Origin: Gemmiger formicilis
GTDB lineage: Bacteria > Bacillota > Clostridia > Oscillospirales > Ruminococcaceae
DNA length: 64,000 bases
Assembly: GCF_018784445.1 (NCBI RefSeq)
Contig: NZ_WQOH01000036.1
Location: 1 to 64,000 of the forward strand
Direction of reading: 5' to 3'
Shown here: positions 1 to 8,120 of the stretch, piece by piece
Layout of the letters: each line of letters starts with the position of its first letter
How positions within the stretch are numbered: position 1 is the first letter of the stretch
The notes under the pieces: generated by a model
The model's input: the letters and a program-made list of their open reading frames with translations, nothing else
What the model was told of the DNA's origin: nothing
The model's database searches: none
Position numbers and translations under genes: made by a program

Positions 1-208
1 AGGCTCGCTCCACTCCGTTCCGCTCGCAGCGCATTTTCTCAGATTTTTTTCTGATTATATTCTGAAAAAGTGGCGGAGAAACGACGGAGTTGTTTATAAT
101 CTGAAATCGATTCGGGGAAGAAAAGGGGCCCCGGCGCGGAGCGCCGGGGCCTAATCCTGTTCTGCTCAACATTCTGCCTTTTTGGCGGAACTGTTTTGCC
201 CTATGTCA
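1..208. repeat. Left copy of ~208-bp direct repeat flanking the Tn7-like element
   Basis: This stretch matches 14522-14728 in the same orientation with about a dozen mismatches and one single-base indel. It contains a GC-rich hairpin (GGCCCCGGCGC around 127-151) that reads as a terminator on the minus strand. The other copy is the 3' untranslated region of mgsA, so this copy looks like a duplication of that chromosomal sequence on the far side of the element. The repeat may begin before the window. It could be an attachment-site duplication, the scar of a Campbell-type plasmid integration, or a dispersed genomic repeat; the sequence alone does not decide. Confidence 0.85.
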
Positions 209-390
209 TAGTAACATACGATAGAGGGAGTGTCAATAATAGGGTCAAAACTGTAACTATTATATGTACACTTATAATTTTTGAGTTTGACGATTTTTAT
301 CCATTCGCAGTTTTTGCATTCTTCATGGTCTCCACATGGCGGGATGCAAATATCTGGTTCAAACGGACAAGAATAGAAATCGTAACACAT
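166..390 (-). CDS. Small cysteine-rich protein (unknown function)
   Basis: I do not recognise this 74-residue protein. It has seven cysteines, including a CGDHEECKNC cluster that could bind zinc. An ATG at 390 is preceded by AAGGGG at a good distance; a TTG directly upstream at 393 is an alternative start. It lies 69 bp downstream of the SprT-like gene on the same strand and may be co-transcribed with it. Its last residues and stop codon lie inside the 208-bp direct repeat, so the reading frame crosses the element/repeat boundary. That could mean the repeat belongs to the element or that the frame is accidental. Confidence 0.45.
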   Translation of the reverse strand: MCYDFYSCPFEPDICIPPCGDHEECKNCEWIKIVKLKNYKCTYNSYSFDPIIDTPSIVCYYDIGQNSSAKKAEC

Positions 391-459
391 CAAGTATACC
401 CCTTATATAATAAAATCTTGGTCTACTCTCACTCGACCATTTTCTCTGTTTGTGGGGAA

Positions 460-1131
460 TTACTCGGCGACTATCATTTTGTCCATGCAGTCACCGCAGA
501 TTATGTTGATTGCCTTCGTTGCTCGGCAGCTATTGCCACATTTGGGGCAAATGTATTTGCGGGTGCTACTGGGCTTTTTGGTTCTGCTCCCGCCCTTGGG
601 GAGCGTTCCGAGCACATCCAGCAGGGAAACACCCTCGACCATCTGCAAGTCCTGCCAGCCCTGTTGCTCGATGAAATCCAACAGGTCAACTCCGGGGCTG
701 GTAATTGTCCAACCGTATTTGGGGTGGTGCTCCACTTCCAGCCCGTGCGCCTCGGCCATTGACTTAAATCTTTTGTTGTGATACACGCCGTTATTGCTGG
801 TGTCCTTGATGGGTTCGGGGTTTCCGTCCGCATCAAGGATTTTTGAGCCGTAACCAACTGCGCAGGCAAGGTGGCACATCTCATGCAAAAGCGTGGCACA
901 GGTTTCCTCGATTGGGCGGTTGAGCGTGGGCGAACTGATGTTGATTTCATACCGCCGCTCATCGCCCGCCTGCCAGACCTTGCCGCAGGTAAAATGTCCG
1001 TATGCTCCAACGGTCTTTTTGAGGCTGATAACAACTTCCGGCAACGCGCCATCAAAAAAGTGATTGTTGAGAAGTCGAAACATTTTTTCGAGTTGTCCAG
1101 CCACGCGGCTTGTTTTAATCGTTTGTTTCAT
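460..1131 (-). CDS. SprT-like zinc metalloprotease domain protein
   Basis: The 223-residue product has an N-terminal SprT-like fold with the zinc-metallopeptidase motif HEMCH near residue 84, followed by a C-terminal zinc ribbon (CPKCGN ... CGDC, about residues 195-215). SprT/SPRTN relatives act on DNA-bound proteins, and short SprT-like genes are common on Firmicute plasmids and integrative elements. The ATG at 1131 is preceded by AAAGGA. Upstream on the same strand lies the long inverted repeat 1221-1321, which would be in its leader. The substrate is unknown; a role in clearing relaxase or transposase adducts would be speculation. Confidence 0.8.
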   Translation of the reverse strand: MKQTIKTSRVAGQLEKMFRLLNNHFFDGALPEVVISLKKTVGAYGHFTCGKVWQAGDERRYEINISSPTLNRPIEETCATLLHEMCHLACAVGYGSKILDADGNPEPIKDTSNNGVYHNKRFKSMAEAHGLEVEHHPKYGWTITSPGVDLLDFIEQQGWQDLQMVEGVSLLDVLGTLPKGGSRTKKPSSTRKYICPKCGNSCRATKAINIICGDCMDKMIVAE

Positions 1132-1220
1132 TTTCGTTTTCCTTTCGCTTTTAAAAGTTTACTTTTAATCCCCGCAGAAGTGGTTAGCAGATTGACCCCT
1201 GCCGGCGAAAAGAAAAAGTA

Positions 1221-1321
1221 AAGCCCCCAACCCGGTGTCAACAGAACGTGGAATATCGCAGCACTCCCCGCAACGTGCGAGAATATGCCGCGAAAGTCTG
1301 TTGACTTAGGGCTGGGGGCTT
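1221..1321. other. Long imperfect inverted repeat, possible structured RNA
   Basis: The 13-nt arm at 1221-1233 (AAGCCCCCAACCC) pairs with 1309-1321 with one G-T pair, and GTCAACAGA (1237-1245) pairs perfectly with TCTGTTGAC (1297-1305). About 50 nt of further structured-looking sequence lies between. On the minus strand the outer stem is followed by a T-rich run, so it could be a leader terminator ahead of the SprT-like gene; on the plus strand it precedes the resolvase by 240 bp. It matches no RNA family I can name. Confidence 0.5.
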
Positions 1322-1381
1322 ATATACTTTTTTGAGCGGCAGGGCCACGCTTCCTCGTCCCGCCGCAGCGGCGTTCCTTAT

Positions 1382-1552
1382 TTAAAATGTGAAATTTTCG
1401 TATTCCTAGATTTTTAAAGCGCTTTTGATGCGCAATGTAGGTATAGTACATTTGGAAAGAAAAAAGCATCAAAAGTTCAAACTTCCGATGCTTTGAAATC
1501 TTCCAACTGACAAGCGGGTTTATCCCGCTCCAAAAGATAGGTTCAAAAGGAG
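1382..1552. promoter_or_regulatory. Candidate resolution (res) site / promoter region of resolvase
   Basis: AT-rich gene-free stretch directly upstream of the serine resolvase. It contains a perfect 10-bp inverted repeat (CTTTTGATGC 1422-1431 with GCATCAAAAG 1466-1475) and a GCGGG/CCCGC hairpin around 1515-1529. Small serine resolvases usually bind a roughly 120-bp site next to their own gene, so this is the natural place for one. No crossover dinucleotide can be assigned by eye. Confidence 0.4.
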
Positions 1553-1561
1553 TTGGTTTTA

Positions 1562-2134
1562 TTGAGGGTCTACGGGTACGTTCGTGTATCGACCAAAGGT
1601 CAAGCGCCGGGAACGTCACTAGACGAGCAGACGGCGGAGATACTAGAAAAGTATCCCACGGCTGTTATCGTTCGTGAGGTGGCCTCCGGCGCGTCAGAGC
1701 GACCAGAGTTCGCAAAAATCTGTGAGCAGTTGGAAACGGGTGATACGCTCGTCGTCTGCAAATTAGACCGCTTTTGTAGGACAGCCAAAGAGGGGCTGGG
1801 TTATGTGGATTATCTGCGCGGCAAAGGCGCGGCAGTCCACATCCTAAATATGGGCGTGATTGACAACAGCCCAATGGGGCGATTGATGGTGACGATGCTA
1901 CTGGCATTCGCAGAATTTGAACGCTCATTGATAATTGAGCGCACACAAACAGGCAAGACCGCCGCTCGCAGTCGGACAGGTTTTCGGGATGGCCGCCCGC
2001 CTAAGTTTTCTCGTGAACAAATCGACCATGCGATTTGCCTACTTGAAAATCACAGCTACAAGGAAGTTACCAAAATGACAGGTATCTCGCGCAGCACACT
2101 ACAACGCGAGAATCGAAAAAGGAGAAACCAATAA
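1562..2134 (+). CDS. Small serine recombinase (resolvase/invertase family)
   Basis: This is a 190-residue serine recombinase: N-terminal catalytic domain with the YVRVST motif holding the nucleophilic Ser, the arginine-bearing KLDRFCRT segment, and the E helix (LAFAEFERSLIIERT), followed by a short C-terminal helix-turn-helix. A TTG at 1562 is chosen because AAGGAG ends nine bases upstream and the product then begins like family members; an in-frame TTG at 1553 lies too close to that SD. It overlaps the next gene by one base. On an element with a Tn7-like transposase the natural role is resolving cointegrates or plasmid multimers. Confidence 0.85.
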   Translation: MRVYGYVRVSTKGQAPGTSLDEQTAEILEKYPTAVIVREVASGASERPEFAKICEQLETGDTLVVCKLDRFCRTAKEGLGYVDYLRGKGAAVHILNMGVIDNSPMGRLMVTMLLAFAEFERSLIIERTQTGKTAARSRTGFRDGRPPKFSREQIDHAICLLENHSYKEVTKMTGISRSTLQRENRKRRNQ

Positions 2135-2451
2135 TGAAAAAGATTACTGTATTGGATATTAAATTTTATCCCCACACCGTCCGTTGGTATCGCCGCAAAA
2201 AATCAAAGCAGGACAGTACACAGGTGTCATGTTATGACGGCTTTGCTCACATTGAAACCGTAGACGGGATGCGTACAGCGCACGTTCGGGTCATCTGTGA
2301 CCCGACGGAAAAGCCAGATAAAGTTTGCACGATACATATGGCCCGCGCATACGACATAAGCCAGCTATCTGCGCAGGATGTGCAGATGGCGGCTTACGAG
2401 TGCGTGTTGCAGGAGATGCAGCAATACATCTGCGCTGAATTGCATCGTTGA
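2134..2451 (+). CDS. Hypothetical protein downstream of resolvase
   Basis: The 105-residue product is not recognised. It is basic near the N terminus (WYRRKKSK), contains an alternating hydrophobic stretch suggestive of beta strands, and has no membrane segment or signal peptide. The ATG overlaps the resolvase stop (TAATG) and an AAGGAG lies just upstream, so the two genes are translationally coupled. Its position between resolvase and the putative oriT suggests an accessory role in element maintenance or transfer, which is inference only. Confidence 0.65.
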   Translation: MKKITVLDIKFYPHTVRWYRRKKSKQDSTQVSCYDGFAHIETVDGMRTAHVRVICDPTEKPDKVCTIHMARAYDISQLSAQDVQMAAYECVLQEMQQYICAELHR

Positions 2452-2705
2452 GAATCCCAAGGGGCAGGAACGGCGGGAAGTCGTTCTGATGGGGGCCGCA
2501 GCCCCCACTGACGGCAAGAGGGTCTTGTCGGCAGCGGGGAGCCCAGAGGGGTCACGCCCCTCTGGCAAGGTAAGCCCGCAAGGGCGGTGGGAGTTTCCGG
2601 GGAAACTGCCATACCTTGTATTGCAGATTACAGCTGCAATAGACATCCCGCAAGCTCCGGCAGATTTAAGGGCGCGCGGCAAGCGCGAGAAAGGAGCAAC
2701 GCGAC
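2452..2705 (+). other. Hairpin-rich region upstream of relaxase, candidate oriT
   Basis: Gene-free 254 bp carrying four hairpins in a row: GGGGGCCGCAGCCCCC (2491-2506), a 10-bp-arm hairpin at 2543-2565 (CCAGAGGGG arm), AGTTTCCGGGGAAACT (2592-2607), and ATTGCAG/CTGCAAT arms at 2620-2640. MobV relaxases nick at an oriT with inverted repeats that lies just upstream of their own gene, so this is the expected place. The first hairpin may instead terminate transcription of the preceding gene. The nick site cannot be read by eye. Confidence 0.45.
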
Positions 2706-3371
2706 GTGGCGAGCGTAACAAAATTTACGGCGGGCGCAGTCTACAATCAACTGCGCCACAACCTAAGGCAAATCGCTCATTCTAGCAACCCGGACATTGA
2801 CCCGGTGCGGCTGCGGCAGGACTATGTGCTGTCGCCCGACAGGGGCATGAGCGATTACGACTATTTCCAAGAGCGGTTAAGCCAACTGTACGTCTATGGC
2901 CGTAACGATGTTAAGGTCATGGCGGGCTGGGTTGTAACCGCACCGCAGGACTTAGAACAGGAACAGTTCGACGATTTTTTTCTAGCCGTCTATGATTTTC
3001 TCGAAAATCGATACGGCGAGGAAAACGTCATACAGGCTGTCGTCCACGATGACGAGGGCGGTCAACCGCATCTGCATTTTTGTTTTGTGCCTGTGGTCGA
3101 GGACAAAAAACACGAGGAGGGATATAAGGTGTGCGCCAATGACGTATTAGACCGTCGAGAGCTTCGCAATTTTCACCCGGATTTGCAACGCTACTTAGAC
3201 GAACACGGCCTAGAGGATGCCCACGTTATGACTGGCGTGACCCGCGCACAGGGCGGTAATCGAACCGTCGCAGAACTCAAGGCTGAACGTGAGCAGGAAT
3301 ATGAGCAGGAAACCGAGCGTCCAGAGCTTGATTTCGGCGGGCCAAGGGTCGAACAAGAACTACATTTTTGA
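2706..3371 (+). CDS. MobV (Pre/Mob) family relaxase, short form
   Basis: The protein resembles the catalytic domain of Mob_Pre relaxases: an N-terminal KFTAGAV segment followed by SNPDID, then NDVKVMAGWVVT, a conserved AVYDFLENRYGEENV helix, the metal-binding HLHFCFVPVV motif near residue 120, and the FHPDLQRYL segment. At 221 residues it is shorter than plasmid Mob proteins, which carry a long C-terminal coiled coil. A GTG at 2706 is chosen because AAGGAG lies ten bases upstream. It would nick oriT and pilot the strand. The coupling ATPase gene starts 10 bp downstream, so the two likely form one mobilisation operon. Confidence 0.85.
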   Translation: MASVTKFTAGAVYNQLRHNLRQIAHSSNPDIDPVRLRQDYVLSPDRGMSDYDYFQERLSQLYVYGRNDVKVMAGWVVTAPQDLEQEQFDDFFLAVYDFLENRYGEENVIQAVVHDDEGGQPHLHFCFVPVVEDKKHEEGYKVCANDVLDRRELRNFHPDLQRYLDEHGLEDAHVMTGVTRAQGGNRTVAELKAEREQEYEQETERPELDFGGPRVEQELHF

Positions 3372-3381
3372 GGAATACACC

Positions 3382-4716
3382 ATGAAACAGGCCGTGTTAC
3401 TTATCGACTGTTATCTGTACGGCACAATAGCGATTCTGGCCGTTGTGCTACTCGTGCTGGTCTATCTGCACGGACAGGCCAACCACCTGCCCAATCCATT
3501 TGCGCGAAAAAATATTGTCTATCGGCCAGCCCCCAAAGCGCGAGGCGTGCTGCTGGGGAAAAAATATGGTCTGTTGGCGTACTCGCCGGAGCCAGACGAG
3601 GGGCACATTATCGTGATGGGCCCGTCCGGCACTGGCAAGACAAGTGCCCTGCTGATTCCAACATTAAGGAGTTGGCAGGGCACTGCCCTTGTCGTGGATA
3701 TATCCGGCGACATATCCGCCAATGTGGGCATGCCCAACAAAATTATTTTTGACCCAACGGCCAAAGACTGTGTGCCTTATGATGTGTTCGCATCCATTGA
3801 CGCTGCCCCGGACGAGAGCGAACGCCAGGAGCGGCTGGAGCAGCTTGCTTACCTGTTATTGCCAGACAAAGCCAATGACAGCGAGGCGGGCATATTTTTT
3901 GCAAAAAATGGCCGCAAAATGATAACGGCGGCGTTGATTTGCTATTATGGCATGGGCTGGGGCTTTGTCGAAATCTGCGAGTATTTCCTAGGCCATGACT
4001 GGCGTAGCTTGCTAAACGATATTGCACAGCAAAAGAACAAAATTGCCAATATGTATATCAGTTCCTTTGTCGGAGCGAGTGAGCAAAACACAGCAGGCTG
4101 CAAACAGGCGGCAGACGATGCGCTAAAATTATTTGCCACAAATGACAAAATTAAAAATGCACTTAGAAAAACTGCCAGCTATGAGCCATCCATCAGTCCG
4201 GCCACACTGGAAACCAACAGCATCTATATCTACATTCCCGACGAAAAGCTGAAAATCTACGGAGACCTGCTGCGTATCATCACGGCGCAGTCGATGGAGT
4301 ATTTTTCCTCGCGTCCAAAAGAGCATACACAAATGATTCTGTTTTGCTTGGACGAGTTCGCGTCTTTTGGGAAATTGCAAATCACCGAGGCCCTGCGTAA
4401 GCTCCGCAAACGCCATATCCGTATAATGGTGCTGACGCAATCGCTGGCCGACCTTGATATGATTTACGGAAAGGATGAGCGGAAAGCAATGCTCGGTAAT
4501 TTTAAGTTTACCGTCTTGCTCGGCTGCAAGGACACCGAAACGCAGGAGTATTTTTCAAAAATGATAGGTGACAAGCGGTCTCCACTGGAAACAGATTCTA
4601 ATGCCAAGCCCCAGCCAATAATCAAGCCCGCCGACCTTGCGCATTTGGAGCAGGATTTGTTTGTTATCTGTGATGATGGTGCAATCCGTTTGCGGAAAAA
4701 TTTCTATTTCAAATAG
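3382..4716 (+). CDS. VirD4/TraG-like type IV coupling protein
   Basis: The 444-residue product has one N-terminal membrane segment (about residues 5-27), a Walker A motif GPSGTGKTS near residue 80, and a Walker B motif ILFCLDEFASFG near residue 320, in the order typical of TraG/TraD/VirD4 coupling ATPases. Such proteins dock the relaxase-DNA complex at a conjugation pore. The ATG at 3382 follows a GAGG. No mating-pore genes are present, so a helper element would have to supply the channel. A mobilisable element carrying its own coupling protein is less common than one with a relaxase alone. Confidence 0.85.
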   Translation: MKQAVLLIDCYLYGTIAILAVVLLVLVYLHGQANHLPNPFARKNIVYRPAPKARGVLLGKKYGLLAYSPEPDEGHIIVMGPSGTGKTSALLIPTLRSWQGTALVVDISGDISANVGMPNKIIFDPTAKDCVPYDVFASIDAAPDESERQERLEQLAYLLLPDKANDSEAGIFFAKNGRKMITAALICYYGMGWGFVEICEYFLGHDWRSLLNDIAQQKNKIANMYISSFVGASEQNTAGCKQAADDALKLFATNDKIKNALRKTASYEPSISPATLETNSIYIYIPDEKLKIYGDLLRIITAQSMEYFSSRPKEHTQMILFCLDEFASFGKLQITEALRKLRKRHIRIMVLTQSLADLDMIYGKDERKAMLGNFKFTVLLGCKDTETQEYFSKMIGDKRSPLETDSNAKPQPIIKPADLAHLEQDLFVICDDGAIRLRKNFYFK

Positions 4717-4956
4717 GGGCGCGGGGAAAGCTGCCGTCTCTCCGTTAGCGGATCACTTACCGGGAGGCCCGCGCCCTCACCAAACGTCTTGCCCTTTGTG
4801 ATAAAAATATTGCTGCCACTCAAATCAGCAACTTTTTGAAGTAAAATCAAACCGTAATTTTCTTGCGTCAATGCCTCAAAAGTGTTGCAAAACCGGCCAA
4901 AGTATGATATATTTCTTATAAGTTGCTATGTTATGGCAATTAAAAAAGAAAATCGC
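4717..4956. other. Gene-free stretch between coupling protein and lipoprotein genes
   Basis: Just after the coupling-protein stop there is a GC-rich inverted pair (GGGGCGCGGG around 4718 with CCCGCGCCCT around 4769) that could end transcription of the mobilisation operon. The rest is AT-rich, with a TATAAG-like -10 candidate near 4916. I see no coding frame with a convincing start. Confidence 0.4.
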
Positions 4957-4999
4957 GGAAGAGGCGCCTCTTCCCTTACGGAGTGTACACTCCGTAAGG
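4957..4999. promoter_or_regulatory. Two abutting perfect palindromes upstream of the CAP lipoprotein gene
   Basis: GGAAGAGGCGCCTCTTCC (4957-4974) is a perfect 18-nt palindrome. It is followed at once by a perfect 26-nt palindrome at 4974-4999 whose half-site is CCTTACGGAGTGT; the two share one base. They sit 44 bp before the start codon of the lipoprotein gene. They could be two operators, binding sites for the element's resolvase, or a double hairpin in the transcript leader. No long T-run follows, so a simple terminator is unlikely. Confidence 0.75.
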
Positions 5000-5042
5000 A
5001 TAAGCTCTATCTCCCGCCGAAAATCAAAGGAGTATGTCAACG

Positions 5043-8000
5043 ATGCGAAGAAAGTCTTGTGCCAAGAGCGTTGTCGCTGTGGCTATGGCGGCAACCGTCG
5101 CGTTGAGTGCAACTGCCTGTGGCTCCAAATCCAAGGCAGACACAGCAGATACGTCGTCCACCAGCCAGAGCGAGGCGGCTAGCTCGGAGGCTGAAACGCC
5201 TACCGCCACGCCCACACCGACTGCAACCCCTGCCCCCACGGCTACGCCCGCCCCGGCGGAATCGACAGCAGAATCCACCGACAGCAAGAGCGAGCAGGGC
5301 AGCACCGATAACGGCGGCTTGTCTTCCGGCTCGCAGAGCGGCAATGCCAACAGCGGCAAAAACAATTCCGGCTCCAACAAGGGCAGTCAGTCCGGTAAAA
5401 CGACCAATACGGCCAAAGCACCTGCACAGGCTGCTGCTCCTGCACCCACGGCTACGCCGAAACCCATCACCTACACTTACGTCGTCCGCAAGCACCCCGC
5501 AAGCTGCACGACGGCGGGCTATGACGAGCACATCTGCCAAGAGTGGGGCGGTATGAACTACAACGACAACTACGTTGCCCCCAACGGCCACGACTGGGGC
5601 ACGGGCGTTGTCACCAAGCAAGCCACCTACTACGAAAAGGGTGCAATTACTTACACTTGCAAAAACTGCGGCGAGACCCGCACCGAGGAAACGCCGGAGC
5701 TGGATAAAACCTACCATATCAAAGAGGTCGTTGCGCCGACCTGCACGTCCGAGGGCTACACGATTTACGAGTGCAACGAGGTTCCCGGCCTGACCTACAA
5801 GGGCGAGTACACCGCCAAGCTGCCCCACAGCTGGGATGGCGGTGTTGTCACCAAGGCCGCAACGATTTACGCGAAGGGCGTCAAGACCTTTACCTGCACG
5901 GTTTGCGGCGAGACCCGCACCGAGGACATTCCGGTGTTGGATAAGACATGGCACAAGGGCCAGACCGTCGCTCCGACCTGCACCGAGCAGGGCTACACCG
6001 TCTACATCTGCGACCAGGACAAGAACCTGACCGAGAAGCGCGACTACACTGCCGCCCTCGGCCATGATTACGACAACGGCGTTGTCACGACTCCGGCAAC
6101 CTGCACGACAGAGGGTGTGATGACCTACACCTGCACCCGCGACGGCGCAACGAAGACCGAGACCATCCCTGCGCTGGGGCACAAGTGGGATGACGGCACA
6201 ATCACCACCGCGCCGACCTGTGAGACCGAGGGTGAGAAAACCTTTAAATGCACCAACGATGGCTGCGCCGAGACCAAGACCGAGGCTGTTGCAGCGTTGG
6301 GCCACGACTGGGATAATGGCACGGTCACGACCCCGGCGACCTGTACCGCAGAGGGCGTGTTGACTTACATTTGTAAGCGCGATGCCAGCCACACCAAGAC
6401 CGAAGCCATCCCTGCGCTGGGTCACAAGTGGGATGACGGTACGATTACCACCGCGCCGACCTGCGAAACCGAGGGCGAGAAAACCTTTAAATGTACGAAC
6501 GACAGTTGCACAGAAACCAAGACGGAAGCCGTTGCCGCGCTTGGCCACGACTGGGATGACGGCGTTGTCACGACTAAGCCGACCTGCGAGGCCGACGGCG
6601 TGAAGACCTACACCTGCAAGAACGATGGAAACCACACCAAGACCGAGGCTATCCCTGCGCTTGGACACAACTGGAACGACGGGGAGGTTACTACTAAGCC
6701 GACCTGCACGGAAGACGGTGTTAAAACCTACACTTGCAAAAATGATACCAGCCATACCAAAACTGAGACCATTGCAAAGCTGGGTCACAAATGGGATGCG
6801 GGTAAAATCACCAAAGAGCCGACCTACGAGAGCGACGGCGAAATGACCTTTACCTGCGAAAACGACCCGACCCACACCTACACCGAGACCATCCCGGCGA
6901 AGAAGTACACATTTACGGTGACTGTGGTTGACCCCACCTGCACCGAGCAGGGCTACACGCTGCACACCTGCAACCAGAACGCCGAAAAATCCTACAAGGA
7001 CAACTACACCGACGCGCTGGGCCACGACTATAAAGAAGTCATCACCCCGGCCACCTGCAAGGACGCAGGCAAGGTGGAAAATGTCTGCCAGCGCTGCAAC
7101 GATACCAAGCTTGTTAAAGAACTGCCTGTTACCGAAGACCACCAGTGGAACGACGGCGTTGTGACTAAAGCTGCTACCTGCACCGAGGCAGGCGAGAAGT
7201 TGTACACCTGCACCGTCTGCAACAAGACCAAGGCGGAGACCATCGAGGCCACGGGCCACGATTGGAACGAGACCACCACCCCGGCCACCTGCGGCAAGGC
7301 GGGCAGCGTTGACCGCACCTGCAAGACTTGCGGCACGACGGAACACGTCAAAGACCTGCCCGCAACCGGCAACCACGCATGGGATGCCGGAAAGATTACC
7401 ACCGAGGCCACCTGCGACGGCAAGGGCGTGAAGACGTTTACTTGCACTGTCTGCAACGAGACCAAGACCGAGGAAATTGCCGCGCTGGGGCATGATTACT
7501 CGTCTGGCAACAGTTTTTGCAGCCGTTGCGACCTGAATGCCAACTACAACCAGAAAGAGTGGGAGCAGGACATCTTTGAGCAGACCAACGGTCTGCGCAC
7601 GAAATATAATCTTAGCACACTTGCTTACCGCGACGATTTGCAGTATGCGGCAGATATTCGCGTTGAAGAACTTGTGCAGAACTATATTACTTACGGAGAC
7701 TACGGCGGAAAGTGGGGCAACCCGCACGTTCGCCCAGACGGAAGCGGCGCAGCTACGGCTCTTGGCGATAAGCAAGATTTGGCGTGGGGCGAGAACGCTG
7801 CAAATGATGCAGGCATTTTCGGCAAGGGGCATATGTTCTACCTCTGGACGCAGTCCGAGGGACATCTTGCCGCCATTATGAACCCCGATGCAAACGGCAT
7901 GGTCTGCGCACTGAAAGAGTACAATGGCCGCGTTTTCGGCATCCAGATTTTCGTCCGTGACCCGGACTACAACACGGACACCCAATCTGCCGCCAGTGAC

Positions 8001-8072
8001 ACTTCCGCCCCGGTGGAGATTGCCGCTGTAGTTGTCACGGACTCTGCAACCACGGAGACCGCAGCAGAATAA
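5043..8072 (+). CDS. Large Cys-rich repeat lipoprotein with C-terminal CAP/SCP domain
   Basis: The ATG at 5043 is preferred over 5034 because AAAGGAG is ten bases upstream of the former but only one base before the latter. The 1009-residue product starts with a signal peptide and a Cys (ATACGS near residue 27), suggesting a lipoprotein. A Thr/Ala/Pro/Ser-rich linker follows to about residue 140. Then come about 17 degenerate repeats of roughly 40 residues built on GHDWDDGTVTT, PTCTEDG and YTC motifs. The last 160 residues form a CAP/SCP-like domain (TNGLRTKYNL, WGENAANDA, SEGHLAAIMNP). It is probably a cell-surface protein and is the largest cargo gene of the element. Function unknown. Confidence 0.85.
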   Translation: MRRKSCAKSVVAVAMAATVALSATACGSKSKADTADTSSTSQSEAASSEAETPTATPTPTATPAPTATPAPAESTAESTDSKSEQGSTDNGGLSSGSQSGNANSGKNNSGSNKGSQSGKTTNTAKAPAQAAAPAPTATPKPITYTYVVRKHPASCTTAGYDEHICQEWGGMNYNDNYVAPNGHDWGTGVVTKQATYYEKGAITYTCKNCGETRTEETPELDKTYHIKEVVAPTCTSEGYTIYECNEVPGLTYKGEYTAKLPHSWDGGVVTKAATIYAKGVKTFTCTVCGETRTEDIPVLDKTWHKGQTVAPTCTEQGYTVYICDQDKNLTEKRDYTAALGHDYDNGVVTTPATCTTEGVMTYTCTRDGATKTETIPALGHKWDDGTITTAPTCETEGEKTFKCTNDGCAETKTEAVAALGHDWDNGTVTTPATCTAEGVLTYICKRDASHTKTEAIPALGHKWDDGTITTAPTCETEGEKTFKCTNDSCTETKTEAVAALGHDWDDGVVTTKPTCEADGVKTYTCKNDGNHTKTEAIPALGHNWNDGEVTTKPTCTEDGVKTYTCKNDTSHTKTETIAKLGHKWDAGKITKEPTYESDGEMTFTCENDPTHTYTETIPAKKYTFTVTVVDPTCTEQGYTLHTCNQNAEKSYKDNYTDALGHDYKEVITPATCKDAGKVENVCQRCNDTKLVKELPVTEDHQWNDGVVTKAATCTEAGEKLYTCTVCNKTKAETIEATGHDWNETTTPATCGKAGSVDRTCKTCGTTEHVKDLPATGNHAWDAGKITTEATCDGKGVKTFTCTVCNETKTEEIAALGHDYSSGNSFCSRCDLNANYNQKEWEQDIFEQTNGLRTKYNLSTLAYRDDLQYAADIRVEELVQNYITYGDYGGKWGNPHVRPDGSGAATALGDKQDLAWGENAANDAGIFGKGHMFYLWTQSEGHLAAIMNPDANGMVCALKEYNGRVFGIQIFVRDPDYNTDTQSAASDTSAPVEIAAVVVTDSATTETAAE

Positions 8073-8090
8073 AGTAAATCCCATCTACAA

Positions 8091-8120
8091 GGCCGGAGCT
8101 ACAACAGCCCCGGTCTTTTT
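8091..8120 (+). terminator. Rho-independent terminator of the lipoprotein gene
   Basis: GGCCGGAGCT (8091-8100) pairs with AGCCCCGGTC (8106-8115) with one mismatch, followed by five T residues. It lies 18 bp after the stop codon. Confidence 0.8.

Noticed and set aside
5460-7500. Regular DNA repeats resembling an array
   Set aside because: The repeats encode the protein repeats of the lipoprotein in one frame and lack the short identical repeats and unique spacers of CRISPR.
5037-8084. 1015-codon open frame on the minus strand opposite the CAP-repeat lipoprotein
   Set aside because: It is a shadow of the GC-rich codon pattern of the plus-strand gene: no SD, low-complexity Val/Gly/Ala composition, no recognisable domain.
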